This document shows, piece by piece, positions 25,125 to 38,334 of a stretch of 64,000 nt of DNA. A model generated the notes under the pieces. That model was not told the origin of the DNA, searched no databases, and saw only the letters and a list, made by a program, of their open reading frames with translations. Location: assembly GCA_963834875.1 (NCBI GenBank), contig CAWIDG010000002.1, positions 1 to 64,000 on the forward strand, read 5' to 3'. Numbering within the stretch: position 1 is the stretch's first letter; each line of letters begins with the position of its first letter. Source of the DNA: DATAGF01 sp963834875. GTDB lineage: Bacteria; Actinomycetota; Thermoleophilia; Miltoncostaeales; Miltoncostaeaceae. The position numbers and the translations under genes were made by a program.

Positions 25125-27258
25125 GTGACCACGAGCCCCTTCGAGGTCTCCGAGGCGTACCGGCCGACCGGCGACCAGCCGCGCGCGATCGGCGAGCTCA
25201 GCGAGGGGCTGGCGCGGGGGGAGCGCTTCCAGACGCTGCTCGGCGTGACCGGCTCGGGCAAGACCTTCACGATGGCGCGGGTCATCGCCGAGGCCGCCCG
25301 TCCCGCGCTGGTCATCGCCCACAACAAGACGCTCGCCGCCCAGCTCTGCAACGAGTTCCGCGAGCTGCTGCCGGGGGCCGCCGTCGAGTACTTCGTCAGC
25401 TACTACGACTACTACCAGCCCGAGGCCTACATCGCGGCCACGGACACGTACATCGAGAAGGACTCGTCGATGAACGACGAGATCGACCGCCTGCGCCACG
25501 CGGCCACGGCGGCGCTGCTGGCGCGGCGGGACGTGGTCATCGTCGCCTCGGTGAGCTGCATCTTCGGCCTCGGCTCGGCCGAGCTCTACAAGGAGCGCAT
25601 GGTCCTGTTCCGGGTCGGCGCGGAGCAGCCGCGCGAGGCGATCTACCGGCGCCTCGTCGAGATCCAGTACCAGCGCAACGACACGGCGCTGGAGCGCGGG
25701 CGCTTCCGGGTGCGCGGCGACACGGTCGAGCTCCAGCCCGCCGACTCGGAGACCGCCTATCGCATCTCGATGTTCGGCGACGAGGTCGAGAGCATCACCG
25801 AGTACGACCCGCTGACCGGCGAGGTGTACGCCGACCTGCAGCACCTCGCGGCCTACCCGGCGACCCATTACGTGACCCCGCCGGCGACCATCGACCGGGC
25901 GGTCCGCGAGATCCGGGACGAGCTGGAGGAGCAGGTCGCCGCCTTCGAGTCGGCCGGCAAGCTGGTGGAGGCCCACCGGCTGCGCCAGCGCACCGAGTAC
26001 GACATGGAGATGATGCGCGAGCTCGGCTTCTGCTCGGGCATCGAGAACTACTCGCGGATCCTGGACGGCCGGCGTCCCGGGGAGCCCCCCCACACGCTGC
26101 TCGACTTCTTCCCCGACGACTTCGCCTGCTTCATCGACGAGTCCCACAACACGATGGGCCAGCTCCGAGGGATGTACGAGGGCGACCGCTCGCGCAAGCT
26201 CGCGCTGATCGACGCCGGGTTCCGGCTGCCGTCGGCCCTCGACAACCGCCCCCTGCAGCTGCCCGAGTTCCTGGAGCGGGTGAACCAGGTCGTCTTCGTC
26301 TCGGCCACACCGGGCGAGTTCGAGCGGCGCTCGTCGGGGCACGTGGTCGAGCAGATCATCCGGCCGACCGGCCTCGTGGACCCACAGGTCGAGGTGCGGC
26401 CGACGCACCACCAGATCGACGACCTCATCGGGGAGATCCGCGACCGCGCCGACCTCGGCGAGCGCGCGCTGGTCACGACGCTCACCAAGCGGATGGCGGA
26501 GGACCTCACCGACTACCTCGTCGAGGCCGGCGTCCGCGCGCGCTACCTGCACTCCGAGATCGACACGCTCGAGCGCATCCGCGTGGTCCGGTCGCTCCGC
26601 CTCGGCGACTTCGACGTGCTCGTCGGCGTCAACCTCCTGCGCGAGGGGCTGGACCTCCCGGAGGTCACGCTGGTCGCGATCCTCGACGCCGACAAGGAGG
26701 GGTTCCTGCGCGGGAACACCTCCCTCATCCAGACGATCGGCCGGGCGGCCCGGAACGTCGTCGGGCCGCGTGATCATGTACGCCGACACCGAGACCGAGG
26801 CGATGCGGTCGGCGATCGACGAGACCAACCGGCGCAGGGAGATCCAGGTCGCCTACAACGAGGCGAACGACATCACGCCGGAGTCGATCGTGAAGGGCGT
26901 CTCCGACATCGTCGAGCTGCTGGGCCTGAACGACGACGCCCCGGCGCCCGCGCGCCGGCGGCGCGGGGAGGTCGACCCGCTCGCCGACGTCGGCCCGGAC
27001 GAGCTGGACCGGATGATCGTCGAGCGCGAGCAGGAGATGTTCGCTGCGGCCGAGGAGCTGCGCTTCGAGCTGGCCGCCCGCCTGCGCGACGAGATCGCGG
27101 ACCTGCGCCAGGAGCAGCTCCAGCGCCTCCAGGGCGCGGAGGACGACGGGGACGGGGACCCGGGCGATGCCGACGCGGCGCCACGGCGCCGCGGCTCGGC
27201 GCCCGTGCCGCGCAAGTCGGCCCGCCGGGCCGCCAGGGCGGGCCGCCGCCGGCGATGA
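25125..27258 (+). CDS. uvrB: excinuclease ABC subunit B (one frame break)
   Basis: UvrB, about 711 residues, the damage-verifying helicase of nucleotide excision repair. It has Walker A GVTGSGKTFTMARVIAE, the beta-hairpin VSYYDYYQPEAYIAATDTYI, Walker B CFIDESHNT, FVSATPGEFE, TLTKRMAEDLTDYL, and motif VI LIQTIGRAARNV. The frame changes near 26766 by one extra base, then RVIMYADTETEAMRSAIDET and the C-terminal UvrC/UvrA-binding UVR helix (LDRMIVEREQEMFAAAEELR) follow. The last ~35 residues are basic and low-complexity. GTG 25125 was chosen for homology and the leaderless -10. Confidence 0.95.
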
Positions 27259-27494
27259 GCGACGACCGCGCGCGCGACGAGGTGGCCTTCCGGTCGCTGG
27301 CGGCGCCGGGCCTGGACGAGGACGACCTCTTCGCGGCGATGCAGGGCCTGCCGGTCCCGAGCCCGTTCTGGGGCGAGGGGCGGCCGTGGGCGCGCCCGGA
27401 CGAGGAGGTCCCCTGGTGCGAGGAGGTCGAGCGCCGCCGTCGCCACGAGGCGCTCATGCGCAAGTGGGACCGCGCCTCCCGGGACGAGCGCTAG
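27255..27494 (+). CDS. small hypothetical protein downstream of uvrB
   Basis: A 79-residue charged protein (FRSLAAPGLDEDDLFAAMQG, LPVPSPFWGEGRPWARPDEE, VPWCEEVERRRRHEALMRKW). Its ATG overlaps the uvrB stop (ATGA), so it is translationally coupled to uvrB. The tryptophan-rich middle and basic helix at the end suggest a small adaptor. No family recognised. Confidence 0.6.
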   Translation: MSDDRARDEVAFRSLAAPGLDEDDLFAAMQGLPVPSPFWGEGRPWARPDEEVPWCEEVERRRRHEALMRKWDRASRDER

Positions 27495-27515
27495 CCGCTC
27501 AGCCGCCCGCGTCGC

Positions 27516-28178
27516 TCACCAGCCCTCCCAGCGGGCGAAGCGGTCGAGCGGCTCGCGAGGGCCGGGCTTGAAGCCCGACCCCACGACGTGGGCGAGCGGG
27601 ATCAGCGCGACCTGCGAGACCTCGTCGTAGGGGATGCCGAGCACCTCGGCGGCCTCGCGCTCGTGGAAGAGGTGGATGGTGGTCCACGCCGTGCCCAGCC
27701 CACGAGCGCGCGCCGCGAGCATGAAGCTCCACGCGGCCGGGAGCACCGATCCGAAGGCGGACGCCTGCACGACCTGCGGGCGGTCCTCGGTGCGGCCGCG
27801 GTGGCACGGGATCACGTGGACGGGGACCTCGCCCAGGTGCTCGGCGAGGTAGGTGGCCGAGCGGCCGATGCGCGCCGCCTGGCGCCGCTTGGCAGGGTCG
27901 TCCGGGCGTGAGGGTGGGCCGCCGAGGATGCCCTCGGACAGGTAGCGGTCCCAGCCGCGACGGTAGAGGTCGCCCAGCGCCCTGCGGCGCTCGGGATCGG
28001 TGACCACGACGAAGGACGCCCACTGGCGGTTCCCGCCGCTCGGGGCCTGCTGGGCGAGGCGCAGGCACTCCTCGATCAGCCCGCGCTCGACCGGACGCGT
28101 CAGGTCGAGCCGTCGCCGCACGCTGCGCGTGGTCGCGAGCAGCTCGTCGGGGGAGAGGACGGGCACCGCCCCGATCAT
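27516..28178 (-). CDS. nitroreductase-family FMN oxidoreductase
   Basis: A 220-residue protein of the nitroreductase superfamily. FMN-binding RSVRRRLDLTRPVERGLIEE, LRLAQQAPSGGNRQWASFVV and the C-terminal ARARGLGTAWTTIHL followed by VLGIPYDEVSQVALIPLAHV are diagnostic. Substrates range from nitroaromatics to quinones; the group with QAPSGGNRQ often works with F420- or coenzyme-related reactions, but no substrate can be named. The start overlaps the stop region of the following upstream gene (28180), same strand, so they form a pair. Confidence 0.9.
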   Translation of the reverse strand: MIGAVPVLSPDELLATTRSVRRRLDLTRPVERGLIEECLRLAQQAPSGGNRQWASFVVVTDPERRRALGDLYRRGWDRYLSEGILGGPPSRPDDPAKRRQAARIGRSATYLAEHLGEVPVHVIPCHRGRTEDRPQVVQASAFGSVLPAAWSFMLAARARGLGTAWTTIHLFHEREAAEVLGIPYDEVSQVALIPLAHVVGSGFKPGPREPLDRFARWEGW

Positions 28179-28179
28179 G

Positions 28180-28825
28180 TCAGGGCCGGGGCGGACCGGC
28201 TCGTGGGGGCCCGCCCTGGCGACGCGCGACCGCGAGCCCCGCGTCCCACCCGGGCGCGCGACCGCCGGCCGGCGGTCGAGCCCCTGGGCCGGCGAGACCG
28301 CTTCGCGCGATCAGCCACGAGATCAGCGAGTTCGAGTTCCACATGTCGCCGGTGTGGAGCTCGTCGCGTCCCCAAACGGGCGTCGGCACCTGCGGCACCA
28401 GGTCGAGCACCCGTTGCGCGCGGTCGAGGTCGCCGCTCAGCCGCCGAGGGCTCTCGACGGCCTCGGCGACGTCCGGGATGACGCCGCCGCGCCACCGGCG
28501 CACCTCGTAGCGGAACAGCCGGAGACGGCCGGCCGGGTGCGTGCCGACCGCGCCTTCCGCGACGACGCCGCGGTCGGCGCCGTCGCTCGGCGCGGATGGG
28601 CGTCATCTCGATGACGAACCGCCCGTCGGGAACGCGGACCTCGAGCGCCGAGTGGTACAGGTCGCACGGTGCCCGCCGGGCGATCCGGGCGACGAGCGCC
28701 TCGTAGACGCGGCCGTTGAGCCGGACGAAATGGCCGCCGGCGCCGAGCGGGAGCCAGTAGAGATCGACGCTCGCATCGTCCGGTGCCGCGTGTGTCCCAA
28801 CCGATCCAGGCGCGGGTGTCTCCAT
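28180..28825 (-). CDS. conserved protein of unknown function (frame breaks)
   Basis: From ATG 28825: SVDLYWLPLGAGGHFVRLNG, RVYEALVARIARRAPCDLYH, SALEVRVPDGRFVIEMTPI. Then, after changes of frame near 28595 and 28500, RRWRGGVIPDVAEAVESPRR, VPQVPTPVWGRDELHTGDMW and NSNSLISWLIARSG. The total would be about 215 residues. Conserved GxxFVRxNGxxYE, Cys-Asp-Leu-Tyr-His and ELHTGDMWNSNSLISWL blocks with His and Cys look like a catalytic pair, as in NlpC/P60-like or transglutaminase-like amidases; that is a guess from residue order only. No named family. Confidence 0.55.
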
Positions 28826-28848
28826 GTCGCTGTGTGCGATTGTGCCCC

Positions 28849-29418
28849 ATGGCCGAGGACCTGACCGCGCTCCCGCCCGGCCTGCCCGCCCCGACGGACG
28901 ACGGCGCCGCCGATCACCTGCCCGGGTCGGCGGTGGCCGACATCGAGCTGCCCTCGACGGCCGGCGGCCGGCGGCCGCTCTCGCTCGGCCGGCGACCGAC
29001 CCTCGTCTTCGCCTTCCCCTGGGCCGGGCGCCCCGGCGAGGCGCTGCCCGCCGACGACTGGGACGCGATCCCGGGAGCCCGGGGCTGCACCGCCGAGGCG
29101 TGCGGGTTCCGCGACGTCCACGCCGAGCTCCGTGCGCTCGGACTCGAGGTCGTCGGGCTCTCAGCCCAGAGCCCGGCGCGGCAGCTGGAGGTCGTCCAGC
29201 GCCTCGGGCTTCCCTACCCGCTGCTCTCGGACGAGCGCCTCGAGCTGGCGGGGGCGATGGGCCTGCCGACCTTCGCCGCCGCCGGCAGGACGCTCCTGCG
29301 CCGGCTGACGATGCTCGTGCGCGACGGCATGGTCGAGCGCGTCTGGTACCCGGTCTTCCCGCCCGATCGCCACGCCGAGCGCGTGCTGGGCGACCTCGCG
29401 GAGCGCGCGGCCGGCTAA
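28849..29418 (+). CDS. peroxiredoxin (AhpC/TSA, PrxQ-like)
   Basis: A 189-residue thioredoxin-fold peroxidase. ADIELPSTAGGRRPLSL, VFAFPWAGRPGEALP and GARGCTAEACGFRDVHAELR carry a peroxidatic Cys in a CTxExCxFRD motif with a second Cys five residues on, the PrxQ arrangement. VVGLSAQSPARQLEVVQRLG and PYPLLSDERLELAGAMGLPT follow. The catalytic Cys is preceded by an insertion relative to the usual PxxxT/SxxC spacing. It reduces peroxides with thioredoxin-like partners. Divergent from the preceding gene and convergent with ftsH. Confidence 0.88.
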   Translation: MAEDLTALPPGLPAPTDDGAADHLPGSAVADIELPSTAGGRRPLSLGRRPTLVFAFPWAGRPGEALPADDWDAIPGARGCTAEACGFRDVHAELRALGLEVVGLSAQSPARQLEVVQRLGLPYPLLSDERLELAGAMGLPTFAAAGRTLLRRLTMLVRDGMVERVWYPVFPPDRHAERVLGDLAERAAG

Positions 29419-31689
29419 ACCGTGCGCGGCCGCTTGCGGCGCGCCCGCGGCCGGCGCAGGTGGGGGAGGGTCATCGCGTAGACCGTCGCCGCGGCGGCCT
29501 CGACCCCGGCCCGGACACGGCGGCCGGAGGGGGCGGGCAGGGCCAGGCGCCTGCGCGACCTCACGCCGGCCGGCCTGGCGGCCTGCGGCTCAGGGGAGGC
29601 CTCGACGGGCACGGCCTCGCCCCGCGTGGGCAGGGCGTCGGCGCGCGCGGGCAGGCGCCGGCCGCCGCCGGCCACGGCGGCGAGGACCGACTCGATCTCG
29701 GCCCGGTCGATCTGCTCGCGCTCCAGGAGCACCGTCGCGAGGGCGTCGAGCTCGGCGCGGTGGTCCTGGAGCAGGGCGACCGCATCCTCGTAGGCGGCGT
29801 CAACCATCCGCCGGATCTCCTCGTCGATCACGCGGCGGGTCTCCGCCGAGAGCGGCACCTGGTGGGGCCCGGCCGTCGAGATGATCTGGCCCACCCGCGG
29901 CGAGAAGCCGAGCCGCTCGACCGCCTCGCGGGCCATCCCGTTGACCTGCTCCAGGTCGTTGGCGGCGCCGGACGAGATCACGCCGAAGCGGGTCTGCTCG
30001 GCCGCCCGCCCGGCCATCGCGACGACCATCCGCTCGTGCAGGTGCTGCTGCGAGGTGAGCGCCCGGTCGAGGCTGCCGTACAACGCCAGGCCGCCGGCGT
30101 CGCCGCGCGAGAGGATCGTGACGCGCTGGGCCTTCTGGTGGGTCGGGCAGAGCTCGGCCGCCAACGCGTGGCCGGCCTCGTGCCAGGCGATGACCTCCAG
30201 CTCGCCCTCGCCGATGCGGCGGTCGTTGCGCTGGGGGCCGGCGACCGCGCGGAGCATGCCCTCGTCCAGGTCGGCGGGCAGGATCGTGTCGCGGCCCGCG
30301 CGGGCGGCCATGATCGCCGCCTCGTTGACGATGTTCGCGAGGTCGGCCCCCGCGAAGCCGGCGGTCACCCGCGCCAGGGCGTCCAGCGACTCGGACGCGG
30401 CGATGGGCATGTGCCTCGAGTGGAGCCGCAGGATCGCGAGCCGGCCGGCCTCGGCCGGGAGGCCCACCTGCACGCGCCGGTCGAAGCGGCCCGGCCTCAG
30501 CAGCGCCGCGTCGAGGATGTCGAGCCTGTTGGTGGCCGCGACGACGACGATCCGGTCGCGCTCGCCGAAGCCGTCGAGCTCCACGAGGAGCTGGTTGAGG
30601 GTTCCCTCCCGCTCCGAGTCGGCGCCGGAGTTGCCCGCCCCGCGGGCGCGGCCGATGGCGTCGAGCTCGTCGAAGAAGATGATCGCCCCCGTCTCGCTGC
30701 GACGGGCCTGGTCGAACAGGTCGCGCACCCGTGACGCGCCGACGCCCACGAACGTGTCCACGAAGTCGGAGCCCGAGAGCGCGAAGAACGGCACGCCGGA
30801 CTCGCCCGCGACGGCCTTGGCGAGCAGCGTCTTGCCGGTGCCCGGCGGCCCGTGCAGGACGACGCCGCGCGGCATGCGGGCGCCCACGCGCCGGAAGCGC
30901 CCGGGCTCCTTGAGGAAGACCACCACCTCGCGCAGCTCCTCGACGGCCTCGTCGCAGCCGGCGACGTCGGCGAAGCGCGTGTTGGGCGCCTGGACCTGGG
31001 CGCTCTTGCGGATCCTGCCGTGGCCCGCCGCGCCGCCGCGCCCGCCGAGCCCGCGCCCGCCGGGGTTGCGGCCGCGGATCAGGAGCATGCCGCCGATGAT
31101 GAACGCGGCGACCAGCGCGAAGCCGAGCGGCAGCAGCAGGAAGCGCAGGGTGCCGCTCATGCCGGACCCGGAATCGGCCGCCGCCGCCGGGCTGAGCACG
31201 GCCACGCCGTCGGCGCGCAGCCGGGCGGCGAGGTCGAACGCCCCCGGCAGGCCCGTCGAGGCCGCGCCCCGCTCGGCCGCCGGCGCGGCGGGGACGGTGG
31301 ACTGGGCGAAGTCCTGCCCCGCCCTCGGCCGGGGGATGGAGGCCGCGATGACCTTGCCCTCCCGGTCGATCGCGGCGACCCAGTAGCCGGAGGTGTCGAC
31401 GACGGCGGCGTTCAGGTTGCGCGCGTCGGCGGCGCCGACCAGCTCACGGTAGGAGACGACGGCCGCGCTCTCGGCGCCGAGCGGCTCGACGACCGCCGCC
31501 GGCACCGTCGCGGGCTCGTCGGCCGCCATGACGGGCGCCGCGAAGGCGAGGGTGGCGGCCAGGGCGACGAGCAGGCAGGTGAGCGCAATGCGCAGCGGGG
31601 CGGTCCTCAGGGTCGTCGCCGGGGAGGGGCTCACGACAACTGGTTCGCTGGTGGGCACGGCGCGGTTCAACCGGTCAGGTGATAGCACC
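29415..31689 (-). CDS. ftsH: ATP-dependent zinc metalloprotease FtsH
   Basis: Membrane AAA+ protease, about 757 residues, for membrane-protein quality control. A membrane segment (IALTCLLVALAATLAFAAPV) and an extracytoplasmic domain (SYRELVGAADARNLNAAVVD) come first, then a second helix (LLLPLGFALVAAFIIGGMLL). The AAA domain has GPPGTGKTLLAKAVAGESGV, the pore segment FVDTFVGVGASRVRDLF, Walker B IIFFDELDAI and SRH ATNRLDILDAALLRPGRFDR. The protease domain has zinc site WHEAGHALAAE and a third ligand in SSGAANDLEQ. The C-terminal 90 residues are basic and disordered. The start is uncertain among GTG 31689, TTG 31670 and GTG 31657, all in frame. Confidence 0.95.
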
Positions 31690-31825
31690 CCCTCGACGGT
31701 AGGGCGGGGCGCTGACGGTACGTATGTACCTCCGGCCAACCCGCTCCCGCCCCGGTCGGCCGGAGGGACAAGCGCGACGGGACGGGCGAGCGCGGGGTGG
31801 ACGGCGGGCGCGCCGGGGCCGTCAC

Positions 31826-31831
31826 TACACT
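31826..31831 (+). promoter_or_regulatory. -10-like TACACT, leaderless uvrA start
   Basis: TACACT ends six bases before the uvrA GTG at 31838, and no Shine-Dalgarno sequence is present. Confidence 0.45.
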
Positions 31832-31837
31832 TGACGG

Positions 31838-34726
<2,889 letters not shown>

Positions 34727-34750
34727 GCCCCGGGCGCAGGTAGCCGCGCG

Positions 34751-35580
34751 GTGCTGGCCATCGCGCTGGGCCTGGCCTCGAGCCTCTCCTGGGGCCTTGC
34801 GGACTTCCTCGGCGGCCTGGCGAGCCGGCGCGCGTCCGCGATCTCCGTCGTGGCGCTCTCCCAGGCCGCCGGGCTGGTCCTGGCGCTCGTGGTCCTCGCG
34901 CTGGCGCGTCCGGAGTCGCCCTCGGCGGCGGCGTACGGGCTCGGCGTCGCCGCCGGTGTCAGCGGCGCGGTGGGCCTGGCGGCCTTCTACCGCGGCCTTG
35001 CCGTCGGCACGATGAGCCTCGTCGCGCCGATCTCGGCACTCGGCGGGCTGGTGCCGCTCGCGGTCGACCTCGCCGCGGGGCGGTCGCCGGGGACGCTCGC
35101 GCTCGTCGGGATGCTCGTCGCGCTGGCGGGGGCGGCCGCTGGCCGCGAGCGCCCCGGGGCCGGCCTCGCGCCGGGGCCTCGGCCTCGCGCTCGTCGCGGC
35201 CGCGGGCTTCGGCGGCTTCTTCGTGCTGCTGGCCGAGTCCGCGGACGGGGGCGGGGCGCTCTGGAGCCTGATCGCCGCCCGCACGGGCTCGGTGCCCATC
35301 GCCCTGCTCGGCGTGGCCGCCGTCGGCGCGAGTCTCGCCATCGGCCGCCGGCTGCTGGTGCCGGTCGTCGCGGTCGGCGTGCTCGACGCCTCCGCCAACT
35401 TCATGTTCGCGGCCGGCAGCCAGCGCGGCCTGGTGAGCGTCGTGGCGGTCCTGGGATCGCTCTACCCCGTGGTGACGGTCGCGCTTGCCACCGTCGCGCT
35501 GCACGAGCGGCTGGGGCGGCTCCAGGCCGTCGGCGCGGGGGTCGCCCTGGCGGGCGTCGTGATGATCGCGGTCGGGCTGA
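34751..35580 (+). CDS. EamA/DMT-family transporter (frame breaks)
   Basis: About 275 residues with ten predicted helices in two EamA repeats: LGLASSLSWGLADFLGGLAS, GVSGAVGLAAFYRGLAVGTM, SLVAPISALGGLVPLAVDLA, then after a frame change near 35165 LALVAAAGFGGFFVLLAESA, VGVLDASANFMFAAGSQRGL and VVAVLGSLYPVVTVALATVA with LHERLGRLQAVGAGVALAGV. The natural end is probably the TGA at 35578, reached after one more indel, because without it the frame runs through the convergent gene. Exports or imports small metabolites; substrate unknown. Confidence 0.8.
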
Positions 35581-35583
35581 GGC

Positions 35584-36344
35584 TCACGGCTCGCCGGGGG
35601 GTCGGGGGCGCCGCCGAGCAGGTCGCGGAGGCGGTCGAGGCGCTCCTGGCGCTCCGGTCCGAAGCGCCGCTCGGCGCGCTCCATCTTCTGGGACGCTCCC
35701 GGTACCGCCGCCGGGCCCAGGGTGAGTCCGGCTTGGCCAGGCGTATCGCCCCGACGAAGCTGAAGACGAACAAGAAGAGGCCGATCAGGCCGAAGGCCAG
35801 CTTGCCCTTGAGCACGCTCACCAGCGAGAAGCCGATCGTGACGAGGACGGTGATCGCGACGGTGATCAGGCCCTCCCGGGAGACGTTGTCGTCGACGCCG
35901 AACGGCGCCGTGCCGATCAGCAGGACCGCGCCGATGCAGGCCGCGACGATCGATGGCGTCGATCGACTTGCGTCCCTCCTTCGACCAGTAGACGTCGTCG
36001 AGGTGCACCCAGAGCGCGAACTCGTCGAGGGTGAGCGCCGCGCCGACGCCGAAGATCGCCCCGAGGACCTCCACCCCGGGCGTGTCCGGCTGGTAGGCGA
36101 ACTCCAGGACCGCCGCGACCAGGATGAGCAGGATCCCCCAGACCTGGTGGTGGATGTGGACGCCGCCGATGTGGACGTCCCCGACGAGGCCCTCCTCCTC
36201 CTCGTCGTCGCCGGCCGCGGACTTCGCCCGGATGTGGCGCGTCACCAAGCGCGTGATCGCGAAGGTGATGACGAAGGCGATCAGCATCCAGAGGACGCCG
36301 GACCGGCCGGTCTCCAGGATCGTCTCCCGATACCACGTGATCAC
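35584..36344 (-). CDS. HIHH-motif polytopic membrane protein, copy 1 (frame breaks)
   Basis: Paralogue of the intact gene at 45361. An N-terminal helix (LWMLIAFVITFAITRLVTRH), then GGVHIHHQVWGILLILVAAV, ALTLDEFALWVHLDDVYWSK, further helices (VAITVLVTIGFSLVSVLKGK, LAFGLIGLFLFVFSFVGAIR) and the conserved tail LAKPDSPWARRRYRERP with AERRFGPERQERLDRLRDLL. There is one extra base near 35950 and a second indel just before the stop near 35590. A GGDDEEEEG linker is unique to this copy. The conserved HIHH, DEFALW and DVYW motifs could bind a metal at the membrane face. I know no name for this family. Confidence 0.75.
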
Positions 36345-36430
36345 GCGCGTCCCCCTCCGTCCCCGAGGCCACGGTATGCGCGCGCAGAGCGCCGTTCAAG
36401 CGGCGGCGGGCGGGTCCGGGAGGGCGGTGC

Positions 36431-36436
36431 TACCGT
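36431..36436 (+). promoter_or_regulatory. -10-like TACCGT before the HtrA gene
   Basis: TACCGT ends nine bases before the GTG at 36446; no ribosome-binding site. Confidence 0.35.
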
Positions 36437-36445
36437 CGCCGGACC

Positions 36446-37462
36446 GTGGGGATCGGCTTCATCGACGACGTCTCCGGGGCGATCCAGGACCCCGGCCCCT
36501 CGGGCGGCCCCGAGGATGATGCCGAGGCCCTCGACGCCTACTCGCGGGCCGTCAGCGCGGTCGCCCGCGCGCTCGGGCCCTCGGTCGCGAGCGTCCGGGT
36601 GGTCCGCCGCGACCGGCGCGGGGGGCAGGGGGAGGGCAGCGGGAGCGGCGTGATCATCACGCCGGACGGCTTTCTGCTCACGTCGGCCCACGTCGTGGAG
36701 GGGGCGGGGGGCGGGCTGCGGGCCCGCCTCACGGACGGCCGCGACCTCGCCCTGACGCTCGTGGGGGCCGACCCGCTCTCCGATCTCGCCGTCCTGCGGG
36801 CAGACGGCGCCGAGCTGCCGGCGGCGGCCCTCGGCGACGCGGACCGCCTCACCGTGGGCCAGCTCGTCGTGGCCATCGGCAACCCGTTCGGCCTCGCGGG
36901 CTCGGTCACGGCCGGGGTCGTCTCGGCCCTCGGCCGCTCGCTGCCGGTCGGCCGCGGCCGGGCGCGGCGGGTGGTCGAGGACGTCATCCAGACCGACGCG
37001 GCCCTCAACCCGGGCAACTCGGGCGGTGCCCTGGCGGACAGCCGCGCCCGCGTGGTGGGCGTCAACACGGCCGTGGCCGGCTTCGGGCTGGGGCTGGCGG
37101 TGCCGGTCAACGCGACCACCCGCGCGATCGTCGGGGCGCTGATGCGCGACGGCCGCGTGCGCCGCGCCTACGTCGGCATCGCCGGCGGCCCGCGGCCGCT
37201 GCCGCCGCGCGCGGCTTCCGATCTCGGGCGCGAGGCCGCGATCGAGGTGGTCGAGGTCGTCTCCGGGAGCCCGGCCGAGCGGGCCGGCCTGCGCCCCGAG
37301 GACCTGATCGTGGACGTGGACGGGGTTCCCGTCGCCGACGTCGGCGATCTCCAGCGCCTCATGGGCCCCGACCGCATCGGTCGCCGGGTCGAGCTCGGCG
37401 TCGTCCGCGACGGCGCCCGCCGCCCCCTCGCCCTGACCCCGGTCGAGCTGCCGCCCGCCTGA
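36446..37462 (+). CDS. HtrA/DegP-like trypsin-type serine protease with PDZ
   Basis: A 338-residue protease. Catalytic triad: His in FLLTSAHVVEGAG, Asp in DPLSDLAVLRADG and Ser in DAALNPGNSGGAL. A single PDZ domain is at about residues 235-330 (AIEVVEVVSGSPAERAGLRP, EDLIVDVDGVPVADVGDLQR). Unlike most HtrA proteins there is no signal peptide or membrane helix at the start (MGIGFIDDVSGAIQDPG), so as read it is cytoplasmic, or the true start lies elsewhere. Role: degradation or cleavage of misfolded or specific protein targets. Confidence 0.92.
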   Translation: MGIGFIDDVSGAIQDPGPSGGPEDDAEALDAYSRAVSAVARALGPSVASVRVVRRDRRGGQGEGSGSGVIITPDGFLLTSAHVVEGAGGGLRARLTDGRDLALTLVGADPLSDLAVLRADGAELPAAALGDADRLTVGQLVVAIGNPFGLAGSVTAGVVSALGRSLPVGRGRARRVVEDVIQTDAALNPGNSGGALADSRARVVGVNTAVAGFGLGLAVPVNATTRAIVGALMRDGRVRRAYVGIAGGPRPLPPRAASDLGREAAIEVVEVVSGSPAERAGLRPEDLIVDVDGVPVADVGDLQRLMGPDRIGRRVELGVVRDGARRPLALTPVELPPA

Positions 37463-37977
37463 TCGGGGCGGGGGTGCGGGGGGCGGGAGGGCCCCGCGCC
37501 GCCCGCTCCCTCGCCGCCCAGCCACCGGCCCTCGGCGAACCACCGCAGCATCGTCCGCCGCGACGGCGCCCTCGCCGGCCCGCCGGAGACGGCGGCCCGC
37601 AGCGCGCCGATCACCGTGGCCGGGCGCTCGCCTGACGCGTAGCGCCGCTCGGCCTCGCGCCGGAGCTCGGGCCAGGCGTACGAGCCCGGCCGAGCGCGGG
37701 CGGGCGGAGCGGCGAGGCGGCCCTGGTGGGCCCCGAGCGCGCGATCGCGCGCCCGCGTCATGCACCCCGCCGCCTGCCACGCCCGCATCAGGCTCACCGT
37801 GAGGTCCCGTCCCGCCCGCCGGCTGAGGAACTCGGGGCTCCGGTGCGCCGCGCAGAGCCACACCGACACCCCGCCCGGAAGGTGCAGGAGCCCCCGCTCC
37901 CCCCGGCCCGGGCCCATGCAGATCAGGCACGGCGGCCGCTTCCCCAGCCGCTCCCCCTTGTACAGACTCGTCGCCAC
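37168..37977 (-). CDS. zinc-finger-like protein of unknown function
   Basis: From GTG 37977 the protein reads CLICMGPGRGERGLLHLPGG, VSVWLCAAHRSPEFLSRRAG, RDLTVSLMRAWQAAGCMTRA, then WPELRREAERRYASGERPAT and SRRTMLRWFAEGRWLGG. CxxC and CxxH are spaced like a C3H zinc ribbon. The later segment looks like a helix-turn-helix. The first ~165 residues look like a genuine protein; beyond that the frame stays open by chance through the convergent HtrA gene, so the true end is probably near 37480 and lost by an indel. The neighbouring palindromes (38058, 38335) make a DNA-binding regulator a reasonable idea. Confidence 0.5.
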   Translation of the reverse strand: MATSLYKGERLGKRPPCLICMGPGRGERGLLHLPGGVSVWLCAAHRSPEFLSRRAGRDLTVSLMRAWQAAGCMTRARDRALGAHQGRLAAPPARARPGSYAWPELRREAERRYASGERPATVIGALRAAVSGGPARAPSRRTMLRWFAEGRWLGGEGAGGAGPSRPPHPRPDQAGGSSTGVRARGRRAPSRTTPSSTRRPMRSGPMRRWRSPTSATGTPSTSTIRSSGRRPARSAGLPETTSTTSIAASRPRSEAARGGSGRGPPAMPT

Positions 37978-38057
37978 GGACCCACCTTCGCGGAACCCGA
38001 AGAGACGATCACCACCCGACCGTCACGGATCTGCATCGCGTGTGATGCGCTCGTGGA

Positions 38058-38092
38058 TGCCAATTGGCAGACGCCGCTCGCGCCAATTGGCA
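38058..38092. promoter_or_regulatory. operator-like palindrome pair 1
   Basis: TGCCAATTGGCA (38058-38069, a perfect 12-base palindrome) is followed by GCCAATTGGC (38082-38091), with centres 23 bases apart. The same pair recurs at 38335 with the same 23-base spacing. Two helical turns between sites suits a protein bound as a pair of dimers. Confidence 0.6.
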
Positions 38093-38334
38093 CCCCCGCG
38101 CAGAGGCGGCCTCGCCCTCGTCATCGCCTGGGTGTCGGCGCCGGCACACCCGTCCCGTCCGATCCCAGTCGCGCCCCTCGGCCGGGACCGGCCGCCGGCC
38201 TCATGACGTCTGAAATAGAGCTCGCGGGCGGCGGCAGGACCGGTGGCGTGGCGCCGGCTTCTCTCGCCCCGCTCCTGGAGCGCGGTGTGTGCCACGGCCG
38301 CCGCGGGCGCAGCGTGCCCGGGTTCGGGCGGGTG

